Part shown: positions 1 to 6,944 of the stretch, piece by piece
How positions within the stretch are numbered: position 1 is the first letter of the stretch
Layout of the letters: each line of letters opens with the position of its first letter
Assembly: GCA_900764725.1 (NCBI GenBank)
Contig: CAAFPB010000550.1
Location: 1 to 10,678, forward strand
DNA length: 10,678 bases
Source: an uncultured Catenibacterium sp.
GTDB lineage: Bacteria > Bacillota_I > Bacilli_A > Erysipelotrichales > Coprobacillaceae
Reading direction: 5' to 3'
Made by a program: the position numbers and the translations under genes
Notes under the pieces: generated by a model
The model's input: the letters and a program-made list of their open reading frames with translations, nothing else
Databases searched by the model: none
Told to the model about the DNA's origin: nothing

Positions 1-450
1 ATCACTTGTGATGAATGCCTTAAAACCACCGATGTTGTAACCAAGTTCTTTAAGTTTAGAAACAACACCTCTAATTAATCCTTCTGAAGTCCCTTCTTCT
101 TCATCCTTCTTATCTAGATCATTTAAATAGATAGGCTTAATATTAAAACTATCAGACACTACATTGATTACATCATACTGTCTATCTACTACACCAATGG
201 CATCTAGGTTGATAGAACCAGCTAAGACACAGCCATGCTGATGGTCTGTATGGTTTCCTGAGATTTCACTTCTACCAGCCGCACTATAGATACTGATGTT
301 TTCATCACCATAAAGTTCAATGAACTTATCTAATGCATTGGCATATCTATCCTTCTGATAGTCTACTAAACTACTATCTTCATATAAATCTTCTAATAAT
401 TGATTATGTTTATTTGTTTTAAATTCTTCTCTTAATACACTTGCCTTCAT
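1..450 (-). CDS. galK: Galactokinase-family GHMP kinase, N-terminal part (runs off left edge)
   Basis: Only the first 150 codons are present. Galactokinases are usually about 390 to 430 residues, so more than half lies outside the window. The family phosphorylates galactose at C1 with ATP in the cytoplasm, the first Leloir step. The galactokinase signature is visible at residues 59-70 as GRSEISGNHTDH, followed by QHGCVLAGSINLD. The block GGFKAFITSD at 141-150 matches the segment just before the GHMP ATP-binding loop. Against the usual GRxNxIGEHTDY signature, the Asn is Glu62, the Glu is Asn66 and the Tyr is His70. It is therefore a divergent subfamily whose substrate may not be plain galactose. 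The start is fixed by GGAGG seven bases upstream of the ATG. A terminator hairpin lies only about 17 bases upstream, leaving no room for its own promoter there. Family confidence is high; exact substrate is moderate. Confidence 0.85.
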   Translation of the reverse strand, partial: MKASVLREEFKTNKHNQLLEDLYEDSSLVDYQKDRYANALDKFIELYGDENISIYSAAGRSEISGNHTDHQHGCVLAGSINLDAIGVVDRQYDVINVVSDSFNIKPIYLNDLDKKDEEEGTSEGLIRGVVSKLKELGYNIGGFKAFITSD

Positions 451-461
451 GTTTTCCTCCA

Positions 462-490
462 TAACAAAAGCCATCCCTGGTGGATGGCTT
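462..490 (-). terminator. Terminator between the HAD gene and galK
   Basis: On the minus strand, AAGCCATCC, a five-base loop and GGATGGCTT form a 9-bp stem (468-490) followed by a T-rich stretch, just after the HAD stop codon. The galK ribosome binding site begins only a few bases past the T-run. The hairpin probably lowers transcription into galK instead of fully isolating it. Confidence 0.75.
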
Positions 491-496
491 CTTTTC

Positions 497-1150
497 TTAA
501 ATCTCTTTAAAAGTATCAATCACTTTTGTTACACCAGGTAACTTCTGATATTCATCTTTTTTATTTGCAGAATCGATTACGATTATATTTCTACATCCTG
601 CTTTATAGGCATTTTCAATACCACTTAGGGAGTCTTCAACGATTAAGCAGTCACTTATATCTACTCCTAGAATATTGGCTGCTTTCTTGAACATCATGAT
701 CTTATTTTCATAAGTTCCATCATCATAGACAATATCATCTGGATTGATCCAATGATCAAGATGAAATGATTCTACAAAGAAATCAATATTTGGTTTAATG
801 GATGCACTTGCGATAGTAAATGGAATGTTGTTGTTTTTAAGTTTATCAAAGAATTCTGTTGCGCCAGCAACTAAATGGAATGTTTCTTTATCTTCCTTAC
901 AGAACTCACGATAATACTGTTCTTTAAGTAAAGAGTATTTCTGTTTCTGTTCATCTGTACACTGTCCATCAAACATATATTCAATGATCTTATTATTAGG
1001 AACACCATTGAAATGTTCATGAAGTTCTTCATCACTAATACCATGATGTCTTATTTCCTGGGAAATCTTTCCCCAAGCTAATACATGTTTTGGATTATCA
1101 AAGAACAATGTTCCATTAAAATCAAATATAACTCCTTTATAAGAATTCAT
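497..1150 (-). CDS. HAD-superfamily hydrolase, beta-phosphoglucomutase-like (subfamily IA)
   Basis: A 217-residue cytoplasmic HAD enzyme, the usual length for PgmB-like sugar-phosphate phosphatases and mutases. Motif I is at residues 10-15 (DFNGTL), with nucleophile Asp10. The second Asp, normally the general acid/base, is Asn12. An alpha-helical cap covers about residues 17-90. Motif II is IASAS (113-117). The motif III lysine is probably Lys150 within ENKIMMF, as the common GKPxP form is absent. Motif IV is VEDSLSGIENA with Glu172 and Asp173. The gene starts two bases after the lacG stop, and its ribosome binding site AGAGGTG lies inside the lacG end, so the two are translationally coupled. 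The context suggests a substrate from lactose breakdown, such as galactose-6-phosphate or glucose-6-phosphate, but this is inference. It could instead be a housekeeping phosphatase. Confidence 0.85.
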   Translation of the reverse strand: MNSYKGVIFDFNGTLFFDNPKHVLAWGKISQEIRHHGISDEELHEHFNGVPNNKIIEYMFDGQCTDEQKQKYSLLKEQYYREFCKEDKETFHLVAGATEFFDKLKNNNIPFTIASASIKPNIDFFVESFHLDHWINPDDIVYDDGTYENKIMMFKKAANILGVDISDCLIVEDSLSGIENAYKAGCRNIIVIDSANKKDEYQKLPGVTKVIDTFKEI

Positions 1151-1152
1151 GC

Positions 1153-2553
1153 TTACACCTCTTTCGTTTCTGATACGCTCTTATACCAATAAGCACTTGC
1201 TTTTGGATAACGCTTCTGTGTTTCATAGTCTACATAGAATAAACCATAACGTTTATTATATCCATTAGTCCATGAGAACATATCCATTAAAGACCATACA
1301 AAGTAGCCTTTTACATTAACACCTACTTCAACTGCCTTTAATGCATACTGTAAATGTTTCTTGATATAATCAATTCTTGGTGCATCATCAATGACACCAT
1401 CTACGAATTCATCTTTATAACCCATACCATTTTCTGTGATATAGATACACTTGTAGTTTGGATACTGCTGACGAATACGCACTAACATATCAAACATACT
1501 TTCTGGATGAATTAACCAGTCCCAGTCAGTTCTAGGAATACCTTCTTTTTCCATTCTACGTCCTACATTCTTTAAGCAGAAACGTGAAGTACCCTTTTCA
1601 CCAGTTCCATTATGATGAATATCATTCTCACCATCATAGTACTGAATGAAACGTGACTGATAATAGTTCATACCCATATAATCAATTAAGACTGCTGCTT
1701 TTTTCATCACTTCAAAATCTTCATCTCTTAAGTCTAACTGACCATTATTGATAGCTACTAAACGATCTACAATTTCCATTGTTTCAGTAGAGTAATATCC
1801 TTTGAATGTTGCATCTAATAAGAACTGATTCTGTAGTACATCTTCGTTCTTTGCAGCCTGGATATCATCTAAGCTATTTTCATCATAAGGATATTTATAT
1901 TCTAATGACTGTACACAACCAATCTGTCCCTTATATCCTGCTTCTTTATAAGCAACAACAGCTTTCGCATGAGCAAGCATCATATTATGCATGATCTGGA
2001 ATGCTTTTGTCATATTATATTTTTCACCATTAGGGAATGTACCTTCAATATAAGTGTTTGTAGCCACTGCCCAGATTTCATTGAAGGTAAACCAATATTT
2101 TACTTCATCCTTATATTCTTCAAAACAGAATTTAGCATAGTCTACAAATGCATCTACTGTTTCTCTATTTAAGAAATCACCCTTCTGATATAAAGTATCA
2201 GGTGTATCAAAGTGATGTAATGTGATAAATGGTTCTACATTATTCTTATGACATTCCTGGAATACTCTATGATAGAAATCAATACCTTCCTGATTGATTT
2301 TTCCTGTTCCATCAGGGAAGATACGTGCCCATGAAATAGAGATACGAATTCCATTAATACCAAACATTTTACATAGCTTTAAATCTTGTCCATATTGGTG
2401 GTAGAAATCACTGGCAGGATCTGCCTTGAAACGACCCTGCTTTGCAAGAAAGTCGTCCCAAGACACTTTACCTTTACCATATTCTAATGTACTACCTTCA
2501 CACTGATAAGCAGCTGTAGCGCCACCAAAGATAAAATCATCAGAAAATTTCAT
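1153..2553 (-). CDS. lacG: 6-phospho-beta-galactosidase, glycoside hydrolase family 1
   Basis: A 466-residue GH1 enzyme, matching the roughly 468 residues of lactococcal LacG. It hydrolyses lactose-6-phosphate to glucose and galactose-6-phosphate in the cytoplasm. The acid/base is Glu159 in TFNEI and the nucleophile is Glu374 in YITENG. The phosphate-binding signature near the C-terminus is SWTNGYNKRYG, giving Ser427, Lys434 and Tyr436, which correspond to the known phosphate ligands of LacG. Trp428 beside the serine is typical of 6-phospho-galactosidases; 6-phospho-glucosidases usually have a smaller residue there. Blocks such as HHFDTP, RTDWDW and NVKGYF also follow LacG closely. It starts four bases after lacE, with an AGGAAGG site inside the lacE end. 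The likely natural substrate is lactose, but other galactosides such as N-acetyllactosamine are possible. Confidence 0.92.
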   Translation of the reverse strand: MKFSDDFIFGGATAAYQCEGSTLEYGKGKVSWDDFLAKQGRFKADPASDFYHQYGQDLKLCKMFGINGIRISISWARIFPDGTGKINQEGIDFYHRVFQECHKNNVEPFITLHHFDTPDTLYQKGDFLNRETVDAFVDYAKFCFEEYKDEVKYWFTFNEIWAVATNTYIEGTFPNGEKYNMTKAFQIMHNMMLAHAKAVVAYKEAGYKGQIGCVQSLEYKYPYDENSLDDIQAAKNEDVLQNQFLLDATFKGYYSTETMEIVDRLVAINNGQLDLRDEDFEVMKKAAVLIDYMGMNYYQSRFIQYYDGENDIHHNGTGEKGTSRFCLKNVGRRMEKEGIPRTDWDWLIHPESMFDMLVRIRQQYPNYKCIYITENGMGYKDEFVDGVIDDAPRIDYIKKHLQYALKAVEVGVNVKGYFVWSLMDMFSWTNGYNKRYGLFYVDYETQKRYPKASAYWYKSVSETKEV

Positions 2554-2557
2554 TTAC

Positions 2558-4219
2558 TTAACCTTCCTTTTCCTGTTCAACAATAAATTCAACAGCACCC
2601 TTAGGATCACGAGTTAACTGAATATACTGAGCACCCTTAGTCGCAATGACTTTAGTACCTTCTTTAGCATCCTGTTTAACTTCTTCTAAATGAGCCTGTA
2701 CCTGTGGAGATAAGACAACAACATCATAATTCTTTAAGATATCATAGTGGTTACCATAAGCACTTGCAGTCGCATCTACTGGTAAACCTGTTTCTTTTGC
2801 CCCTTCTTTAACGGCATTTGCGAACATAGCACTTGTACCAGCACCTACACATAATACTAATACATTGATCTTCTTATCTAACTGAAGAGGTTCTTTATTT
2901 TCAGTTTCTTCTTCTTTAACCTGTTCTTCTAATGCTTCTAAAGCTTCTTTCTGTTTTTCTTCTTCTAATAATGAAGCATCATAAGCTTTAATGAATGGTA
3001 AATAAATAATACTATCTACTACAACAAGTAATACAGCAAGTACTACAGCTAAGATACTTACACCTGTACCTAAGATTAAACCAATTGGAGCTGGAGTAGC
3101 CCAAGGTAATACATAAATGAATGAGTTCATCTTTAATACATCAACGAAGAACTTGAATAATGATACGTTCACCATTGGTGCAAGTAAGAATGGAATAAAG
3201 AAATAAGGATTTAATACGATTGGAGTCGCAAATAATAATGGTTCATTAACTGCGAAACATACTGGAACGAAAGTTGTTTTACCAACAGCTTTTAACTGTT
3301 TAGATTTTGCGAATAACATGAATAAGAATGGAACAACTAAAGTAGCACCTGTACCACCCATAGTACCTACGAAGTTACCTAAACCTACTGTTAATACGTT
3401 TGCAGCCTGATGACCTGCCTTGAATAATGCTAAGTTTGCATCTACGTTTGCATAAATGATTGCAGCGATAGCTGGTTCAACAATACTTGGACCATGAACA
3501 CCAACGAACCAGAACATTGCCATTGCACCCCAGATAATACAAATTCCTAAGTAACCATCTGCAGCTGTGAATAATGGCTGTAATAATGTAATGATTGCTT
3601 CTGCGAAAGTATAACCAAATAAATTACGAACAATTAAATCAATAACAACACATACCAATACTGAGAAAGAGAATGGGAACACATCTCTAAACATCTGAGA
3701 GATTGTACCAGGCACTTCTTTTGGCATATGAATAGTCACATCTTTTTCAACACAGAACTTATACATATTTACTGTGATGAATGCAGCGATGAATGAAGCA
3801 AGTAAACCTTTAGTACCTAAGTAAGTAGTAGAGATGCCAAGCTTTACATCACTGACTGCTAACATGAAGAAACCACAAATACTTGCAAGCATAACTGAAG
3901 TAGTGTTGATCACTTTACCTTCTGGTAAACGACGGTTCATGCTTTCAGCTAAGCATTTAGCAGTTGTTGCAGCAACGAGTAAACCAACAATACCCATTGA
4001 ATAGCCATAGACTTTCCATAACCATGTTGAGACATCTGCTGGTAACTTAATTCCAAAGATTTCTGGAATTGAAGCAGCTAAGATAAATACACTTGAGAAT
4101 AAGATGGCTGGCATTGCAGTTAAGAAGCCATCACGTACAGCACCTAAATAAATATTTTGAGCAATTTTATCAAAAAATGGCTTACCCTTTTCGATTTTCT
4201 TAATAACCGCGTCTAACAT
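2558..4219 (-). CDS. lacE: Lactose-specific PTS enzyme IICB
   Basis: A 553-residue membrane permease fused to its phosphotransfer domain, close to the roughly 568 residues of known LacE. It carries lactose across the membrane and phosphorylates it at C6. The IIC part spans about residues 1-412 and contains many hydrophobic segments. It holds the family motifs VHGPSIVEP (His242) and NEPLLF (Asn325, Glu326), which take part in sugar binding. A Glu/Lys-rich linker (about 414-450) joins it to the IIB domain, residues 451-553. In VLCVGAGTSAM, Cys457 is the phosphorylated cysteine. The domain ends with GAQYIQLTRD, typical of lactose-type IIB. Its ATG overlaps the lacF stop by one base (TAATG), with AGAGGAA as binding site, so the two are translationally coupled. 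A cellobiose-type specificity is less likely given LacG next door. Confidence 0.92.
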   Translation of the reverse strand: MLDAVIKKIEKGKPFFDKIAQNIYLGAVRDGFLTAMPAILFSSVFILAASIPEIFGIKLPADVSTWLWKVYGYSMGIVGLLVAATTAKCLAESMNRRLPEGKVINTTSVMLASICGFFMLAVSDVKLGISTTYLGTKGLLASFIAAFITVNMYKFCVEKDVTIHMPKEVPGTISQMFRDVFPFSFSVLVCVVIDLIVRNLFGYTFAEAIITLLQPLFTAADGYLGICIIWGAMAMFWFVGVHGPSIVEPAIAAIIYANVDANLALFKAGHQAANVLTVGLGNFVGTMGGTGATLVVPFLFMLFAKSKQLKAVGKTTFVPVCFAVNEPLLFATPIVLNPYFFIPFLLAPMVNVSLFKFFVDVLKMNSFIYVLPWATPAPIGLILGTGVSILAVVLAVLLVVVDSIIYLPFIKAYDASLLEEEKQKEALEALEEQVKEEETENKEPLQLDKKINVLVLCVGAGTSAMFANAVKEGAKETGLPVDATASAYGNHYDILKNYDVVVLSPQVQAHLEEVKQDAKEGTKVIATKGAQYIQLTRDPKGAVEFIVEQEKEG

Positions 4220-4539
4220 TATTTTGTTCCTCTCTCTCTATATAAAGTAATAAAGTCTTCAATAACATCTCGTAATAAGATTGTAGTCATTAAATGATCC
4301 TGACCATGAATGAAAATAAATCCCATTTCCATATCTTCACCACGAGCTTCCTGCTGAAGAATAGTTGTCTGAGACTGATGTGCTAAATTAATATTTGCAT
4401 CAGCATCCTTTAACTTTTCTTCTACGTTATCAAAATTACCAGCACGCATTTCCTTTAATAATTCTAATAAAGTACTTCTTGCATCTCCTGAATAAGCTAC
4501 AATTTCAAACCCTACCATACTTAATTCATCTTTAGTCAT
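4219..4539 (-). CDS. lacF: Lactose-specific PTS enzyme IIA
   Basis: A 106-residue soluble phosphocarrier that receives phosphate from HPr and passes it to Cys457 of LacE. It matches the family length of about 104. The N-terminal block MVGFEIVAYSGDARS and the C-terminal block HGQDHLMTTILLRDVIEDF are characteristic of LacF. The usual phosphorylated histidine should be in LAHQSQ, near residue 54. The frame stays open upstream to an earlier ATG at 4594-4596. I chose the ATG at 4537-4539 because AGAGGAG sits eight bases before it and family similarity begins exactly there; the upstream ATG also overlaps the promoter. It is the first gene of the lac operon, about 40 bases downstream of the predicted start of transcription. 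Confidence 0.93.
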   Translation of the reverse strand: MTKDELSMVGFEIVAYSGDARSTLLELLKEMRAGNFDNVEEKLKDADANINLAHQSQTTILQQEARGEDMEMGFIFIHGQDHLMTTILLRDVIEDFITLYRERGTK

Positions 4540-4583
4540 TTTGTTTTCTCCTCTTTTTGTTTCTTTTTGTTTTCTACAACTAC

Positions 4584-4612
4584 AGTGTAATCGCATTCAT
4601 ATCAATTGTCAA
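4584..4612 (-). promoter_or_regulatory. lacFEG operon promoter
   Basis: On the minus strand, a consensus -35 box TTGACA (4607-4612) and a -10 box TACACT (4584-4589) are separated by exactly 17 bases. This is the strongest sigma-70-type promoter in the window. Transcription should start near 4577, giving a leader of roughly 38 bases before lacF. Confidence 0.8.
4586..4599 (-). promoter_or_regulatory. Probable cre site (CcpA catabolite repression)
   Basis: The minus strand reads TGAATGCGATTACA, which matches the cre consensus TGWAANCGNTNWCA with one mismatch (T at the fifth base). It overlaps the -10 box of the lac promoter, so CcpA bound here would block RNA polymerase when a preferred sugar such as glucose is available. 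Confidence 0.65.
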
Positions 4613-4618
4613 CAGAAG

Positions 4619-4657
4619 CAAACATATAAATACAATATAATAAACATTATTCAACAT
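4619..4657. promoter_or_regulatory. Candidate LacR operator arm on the lacF side
   Basis: Three related hexamers lie here: CAAACAT at 4619, TAAACAT at 4641 and CAACAT at 4652, spaced about two and one helical turns apart. They are the reverse complement of the TGTTTG repeats on the lacR side. Sugar-responsive DeoR repressors often bind TGTTT-type repeats. The role is inferred from sequence and position only. Confidence 0.4.
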
Positions 4658-4691
4658 TTGTGATAAAATATATACGTAATTAATTTATAGA

Positions 4692-4717
4692 TGTTTGATT
4701 TTGTTTGTTTTGTGTTG
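4692..4717. promoter_or_regulatory. Candidate LacR operator arm on the lacR side
   Basis: TGTTTG occurs at 4692-4697 and 4702-4707, followed by TGTTG at 4713-4717, a spacing of 10 to 11 bases. The array runs into the lacR -35 box, so LacR bound here could repress its own gene. It mirrors the AAACAT repeats about 70 bases away. Confidence 0.4.
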
Positions 4718-4743
4718 ATTTGGAATATTTTGAATGATATACT
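4715..4743 (+). promoter_or_regulatory. lacR promoter
   Basis: The -35 box TTGATT (4715-4720) and the -10 box TATACT (4738-4743) are 17 bases apart. Transcription should begin near 4750, only a few bases before the AAGGAG binding site at 4753-4758, giving a very short leader. Confidence 0.65.
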
Positions 4744-4767
4744 GACACTGACAAGGAGCGTGAGAAC

Positions 4768-5523
4768 ATGTTAAAGAAAGAACGTCTTGTAAGAATTACA
4801 CAGATGGTAAATCAAAAAGGAATCATATCAATCAATGAAATCATGGAACAATTACAAATCTCTGATATGACTGCAAGAAGAGATTTAGATGAGTTAGAGA
4901 AGTCTGGTAAGTTATTAAGAGTTCATGGTGGTGCACAGAGTTTATCTTTTAGTATGGATCATGAACGTTCTCATTTAGAGAAGTCTTCTGTACAGATAGA
5001 AGAAAAAACAAGAATTGCGCATAAAGCTGCAAGTCTTGTTCAAGAAGGAGAAACTATATTCTTAGGTCCCGGTACTACTATTCAGTTATTAGCTGAACAA
5101 TTGTGTGGTCGTAACATTAGAGTAGTTACGAATTCTCTTGCCGTATTTAATATCTTAAATGGTCATAACCCTACTGATGTAGTTTTAACCGGTGGAGAAT
5201 ATCGTGGTAATACGAATACCTTTGTAGGTCCGATTACTAATATGGTATTAAGTAAATTAAGATATACAAAAGCTTTTATTGGATGTAATGGTATTTATAA
5301 TAGTGGTATTACGACTTATTCATTAGAAGAAGGAGAATCACAAGGAATACCTTTAGATAATGCGAAGAATAGATATTTACTTGTAGATTCTACTAAGTTC
5401 AACCGTTCTGACTTTTATATCTTCTATGATCTCTTCAACTTTGATGCAGTCGTTACTGATAATGAGATTGATCCTGATGTATTAAAACATTATGAAGAAT
5501 ATACAAACATTGTGACTGTATAG
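4768..5523 (+). CDS. lacR: DeoR-family lactose operon repressor, LacR-like
   Basis: A 251-residue cytoplasmic regulator, the same length as streptococcal and staphylococcal LacR. The winged helix-turn-helix spans about residues 5-57, with the DeoR signature around SDMTARRDLDELEKSGKL and RVHGGA. The sugar-phosphate-sensing domain follows, with GPGTT (100-104), TN (121-122), GGEYR (142-146) and DSTK (207-210). Lys72, Lys80, Asp207 and Lys210 align with residues Lys72, Lys80, Asp210 and Lys213 of lactococcal LacR, reported as needed for the response to tagatose-6-phosphate. It is transcribed away from lacFEG, so it most likely represses that operon and itself until a sugar phosphate accumulates. 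The start follows AAGGAG with nine bases between. Another sugar-phosphate inducer, such as galactose-6-phosphate, remains possible. Confidence 0.88.
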   Translation: MLKKERLVRITQMVNQKGIISINEIMEQLQISDMTARRDLDELEKSGKLLRVHGGAQSLSFSMDHERSHLEKSSVQIEEKTRIAHKAASLVQEGETIFLGPGTTIQLLAEQLCGRNIRVVTNSLAVFNILNGHNPTDVVLTGGEYRGNTNTFVGPITNMVLSKLRYTKAFIGCNGIYNSGITTYSLEEGESQGIPLDNAKNRYLLVDSTKFNRSDFYIFYDLFNFDAVVTDNEIDPDVLKHYEEYTNIVTV

Positions 5524-5535
5524 AAAATCATTCAG

Positions 5536-5560
5536 GCCATGCGTGATTGCATGGCTTTTT
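5536..5560 (+). terminator. lacR terminator
   Basis: GCCATGC, a six-base loop and GCATGGC form a 7-bp stem (5536-5555) followed by five T residues. It lies 13 bases after the lacR stop and faces the converging SPFH operon. Confidence 0.85.
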
Positions 5561-5566
5561 ACATAC

Positions 5567-5598
5567 AAAAAAATCAGAAGACAGTATCTGTCTTCTGA
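5567..5598 (-). terminator. Terminator of the hypothetical-nfeD-SPFH operon
   Basis: TCAGAAGACAG and CTGTCTTCTGA form a perfect 11-bp stem with a three-base loop (5574-5598). On the minus strand a run of seven T follows. It sits seven bases after the SPFH stop codon and back to back with the lacR terminator. Confidence 0.88.
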
Positions 5599-5605
5599 CC
5601 TTATG

Positions 5606-6511
5606 TTATTCTGGCTTTTTAGGATCCTTAAGTGATTCTGATAAAGTTGTAAGTGTACCAGCTAATCCTGCCAAGTCATTCGGTACAATAATCTTTGTTG
5701 CTTGTCCATCAGCTAAGTTCTTTAATGCTTTTAATCCTTCTAACTGAATATAAGCAGATTCAGGATTCGCTTCATTAATATACTGAATAGCTTTAGCTTG
5801 TGCTTCATAAACAAGTCTTAATGCTTCAGCCTGACCTTCAGCTTTCGCAATCTGAGCTTCTTTTTCAGCTGTTGCACGTAATACAAGAGATTCCTTATCC
5901 CCTTCAGCATTTAAGATAGCAGCCTGTTTTTTACCTTCAGCCACTAAGATAGATTCACGTCTTTCACGTTCTGCACGCATCTGTTTTTCCATTGCTTCCT
6001 GAATATCTTTTGGAGGAAGAATGTTTTTAACTTCTACTCTTGTTACCTTGATACCCCATGGATCAGTAGCATCATCAAGAATAGATCTCATCTTAGAGTT
6101 AATGATATCTCTTGATGTTAAAGTATCATCTAATTCAAGTTCACCAATGATATTTCTTAATGTAGTAGCGGTTAATGTTTCAATCGCATTAATTGGTCTT
6201 ACTACACCATAAGTAAATAGCTTTGGATCTGTAATAGAGAAATAGACAACTGTATCAATCTGCATTGTAACGTTATCTTTAGTAATCACTGGCTGTGGAG
6301 CAAAGTCCATAACCTGTTCCTTTAATGATACACGGTTTGATACACGATCAATTAAAGGAATAAGAATATGTAAACCTACATTTAATGTACGATCATATGC
6401 ACCAATTCTTTCTACTACATAAGCATATGACTGTGGAACAATCTTTACTGTACTGAAAATAAGAATAACAACAATTGCGATTAATAAAATCATTAAAATA
6501 AATCCTAACAT
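5606..6511 (-). CDS. SPFH/Band 7 (stomatin-like, QmcA type) membrane protein
   Basis: A 301-residue membrane-anchored protein of the stomatin/prohibitin family, which forms large oligomers that organise membrane microdomains. Residues 3-20 are a hydrophobic anchor. The SPFH domain follows, about 24-185, starting at VPQSYAYVVERIGAYDR and including PPKDIQEAMEKQM. From about 170 to 245 is a charged, Ala/Glu-rich coiled coil with repeated AEG and AEKEAQ blocks. The C-terminus has IIVPND, typical of QmcA-like proteins. A TTG 24 bases further upstream is in frame, but I chose the ATG at 6509-6511 because AAGGAGG (6521-6527) sits nine bases before it. It starts one base after the nfeD stop, so the pair is coupled. 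NfeD and SPFH partners are known to work together. Confidence 0.9.
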   Translation of the reverse strand: MLGFILMILLIAIVVILIFSTVKIVPQSYAYVVERIGAYDRTLNVGLHILIPLIDRVSNRVSLKEQVMDFAPQPVITKDNVTMQIDTVVYFSITDPKLFTYGVVRPINAIETLTATTLRNIIGELELDDTLTSRDIINSKMRSILDDATDPWGIKVTRVEVKNILPPKDIQEAMEKQMRAERERRESILVAEGKKQAAILNAEGDKESLVLRATAEKEAQIAKAEGQAEALRLVYEAQAKAIQYINEANPESAYIQLEGLKALKNLADGQATKIIVPNDLAGLAGTLTTLSESLKDPKKPE

Positions 6512-6512
6512 C

Positions 6513-6944
6513 TTAATTACCCTCCTTTTTAACAACTAGATGTGCACCTTCAATTGCGACAACTTCTCCATATTCTCCTTCTTCTAAAGTGAGATTATGA
6601 AGTGAAGACGCTGACCAAATCTGATTCTTAATTCTTACTTCACCCATATGATCTGCATCAATTCTCTTAATAACAAGTGCATGAGACCCTATGAGTGCAT
6701 CATTATTCGTATGTATTATATTGCCCTTCAGACTTTTTACAGCCATAGGACGTGCCACTATTGCGCATATAACAGATACTGCAAGAAATATAGCAACCTG
6801 TATTGGTACTGATACATTTAATAAGCAGGCAATCATTGCCGCAAAAGCACCAATTACAAACCATACACTTACTAACGATACCGTAAGTATTTCTACTACA
6901 ATACACGCAACCATAACACCTGACCACACTACCAAACTATCCAT
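6513..6944 (-). CDS. NfeD-like membrane protein with OB-fold domain
   Basis: A 143-residue short NfeD-type protein without the protease domain of long forms. The hydrophobic N-terminal part, about residues 5-65, should form two or three membrane helices. The C-terminal OB-fold spans about 80-140, with the family pattern NDALIGSHALVIKRI, MGEVRIKNQIWSASS and GEYGEVVAIEGAHLVV. This domain is thought to act with the neighbouring SPFH protein. The start ATG has AAGGAGG about nine bases upstream and lies inside the end of the preceding gene, an 8-base overlap. Other in-frame-shifted reading frames on both strands across this region are shadows. Function beyond microdomain partnership is not established. 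Confidence 0.87.
   Translation of the reverse strand: MDSLVVWSGVMVACIVVEILTVSLVSVWFVIGAFAAMIACLLNVSVPIQVAIFLAVSVICAIVARPMAVKSLKGNIIHTNNDALIGSHALVIKRIDADHMGEVRIKNQIWSASSLHNLTLEEGEYGEVVAIEGAHLVVKKEGN

Noticed and set aside
4540..4596. N-terminal extension of lacF to an upstream ATG
   Set aside because: The extension covers the promoter -10 box and leader, lacks a ribosome binding site and has no family similarity.
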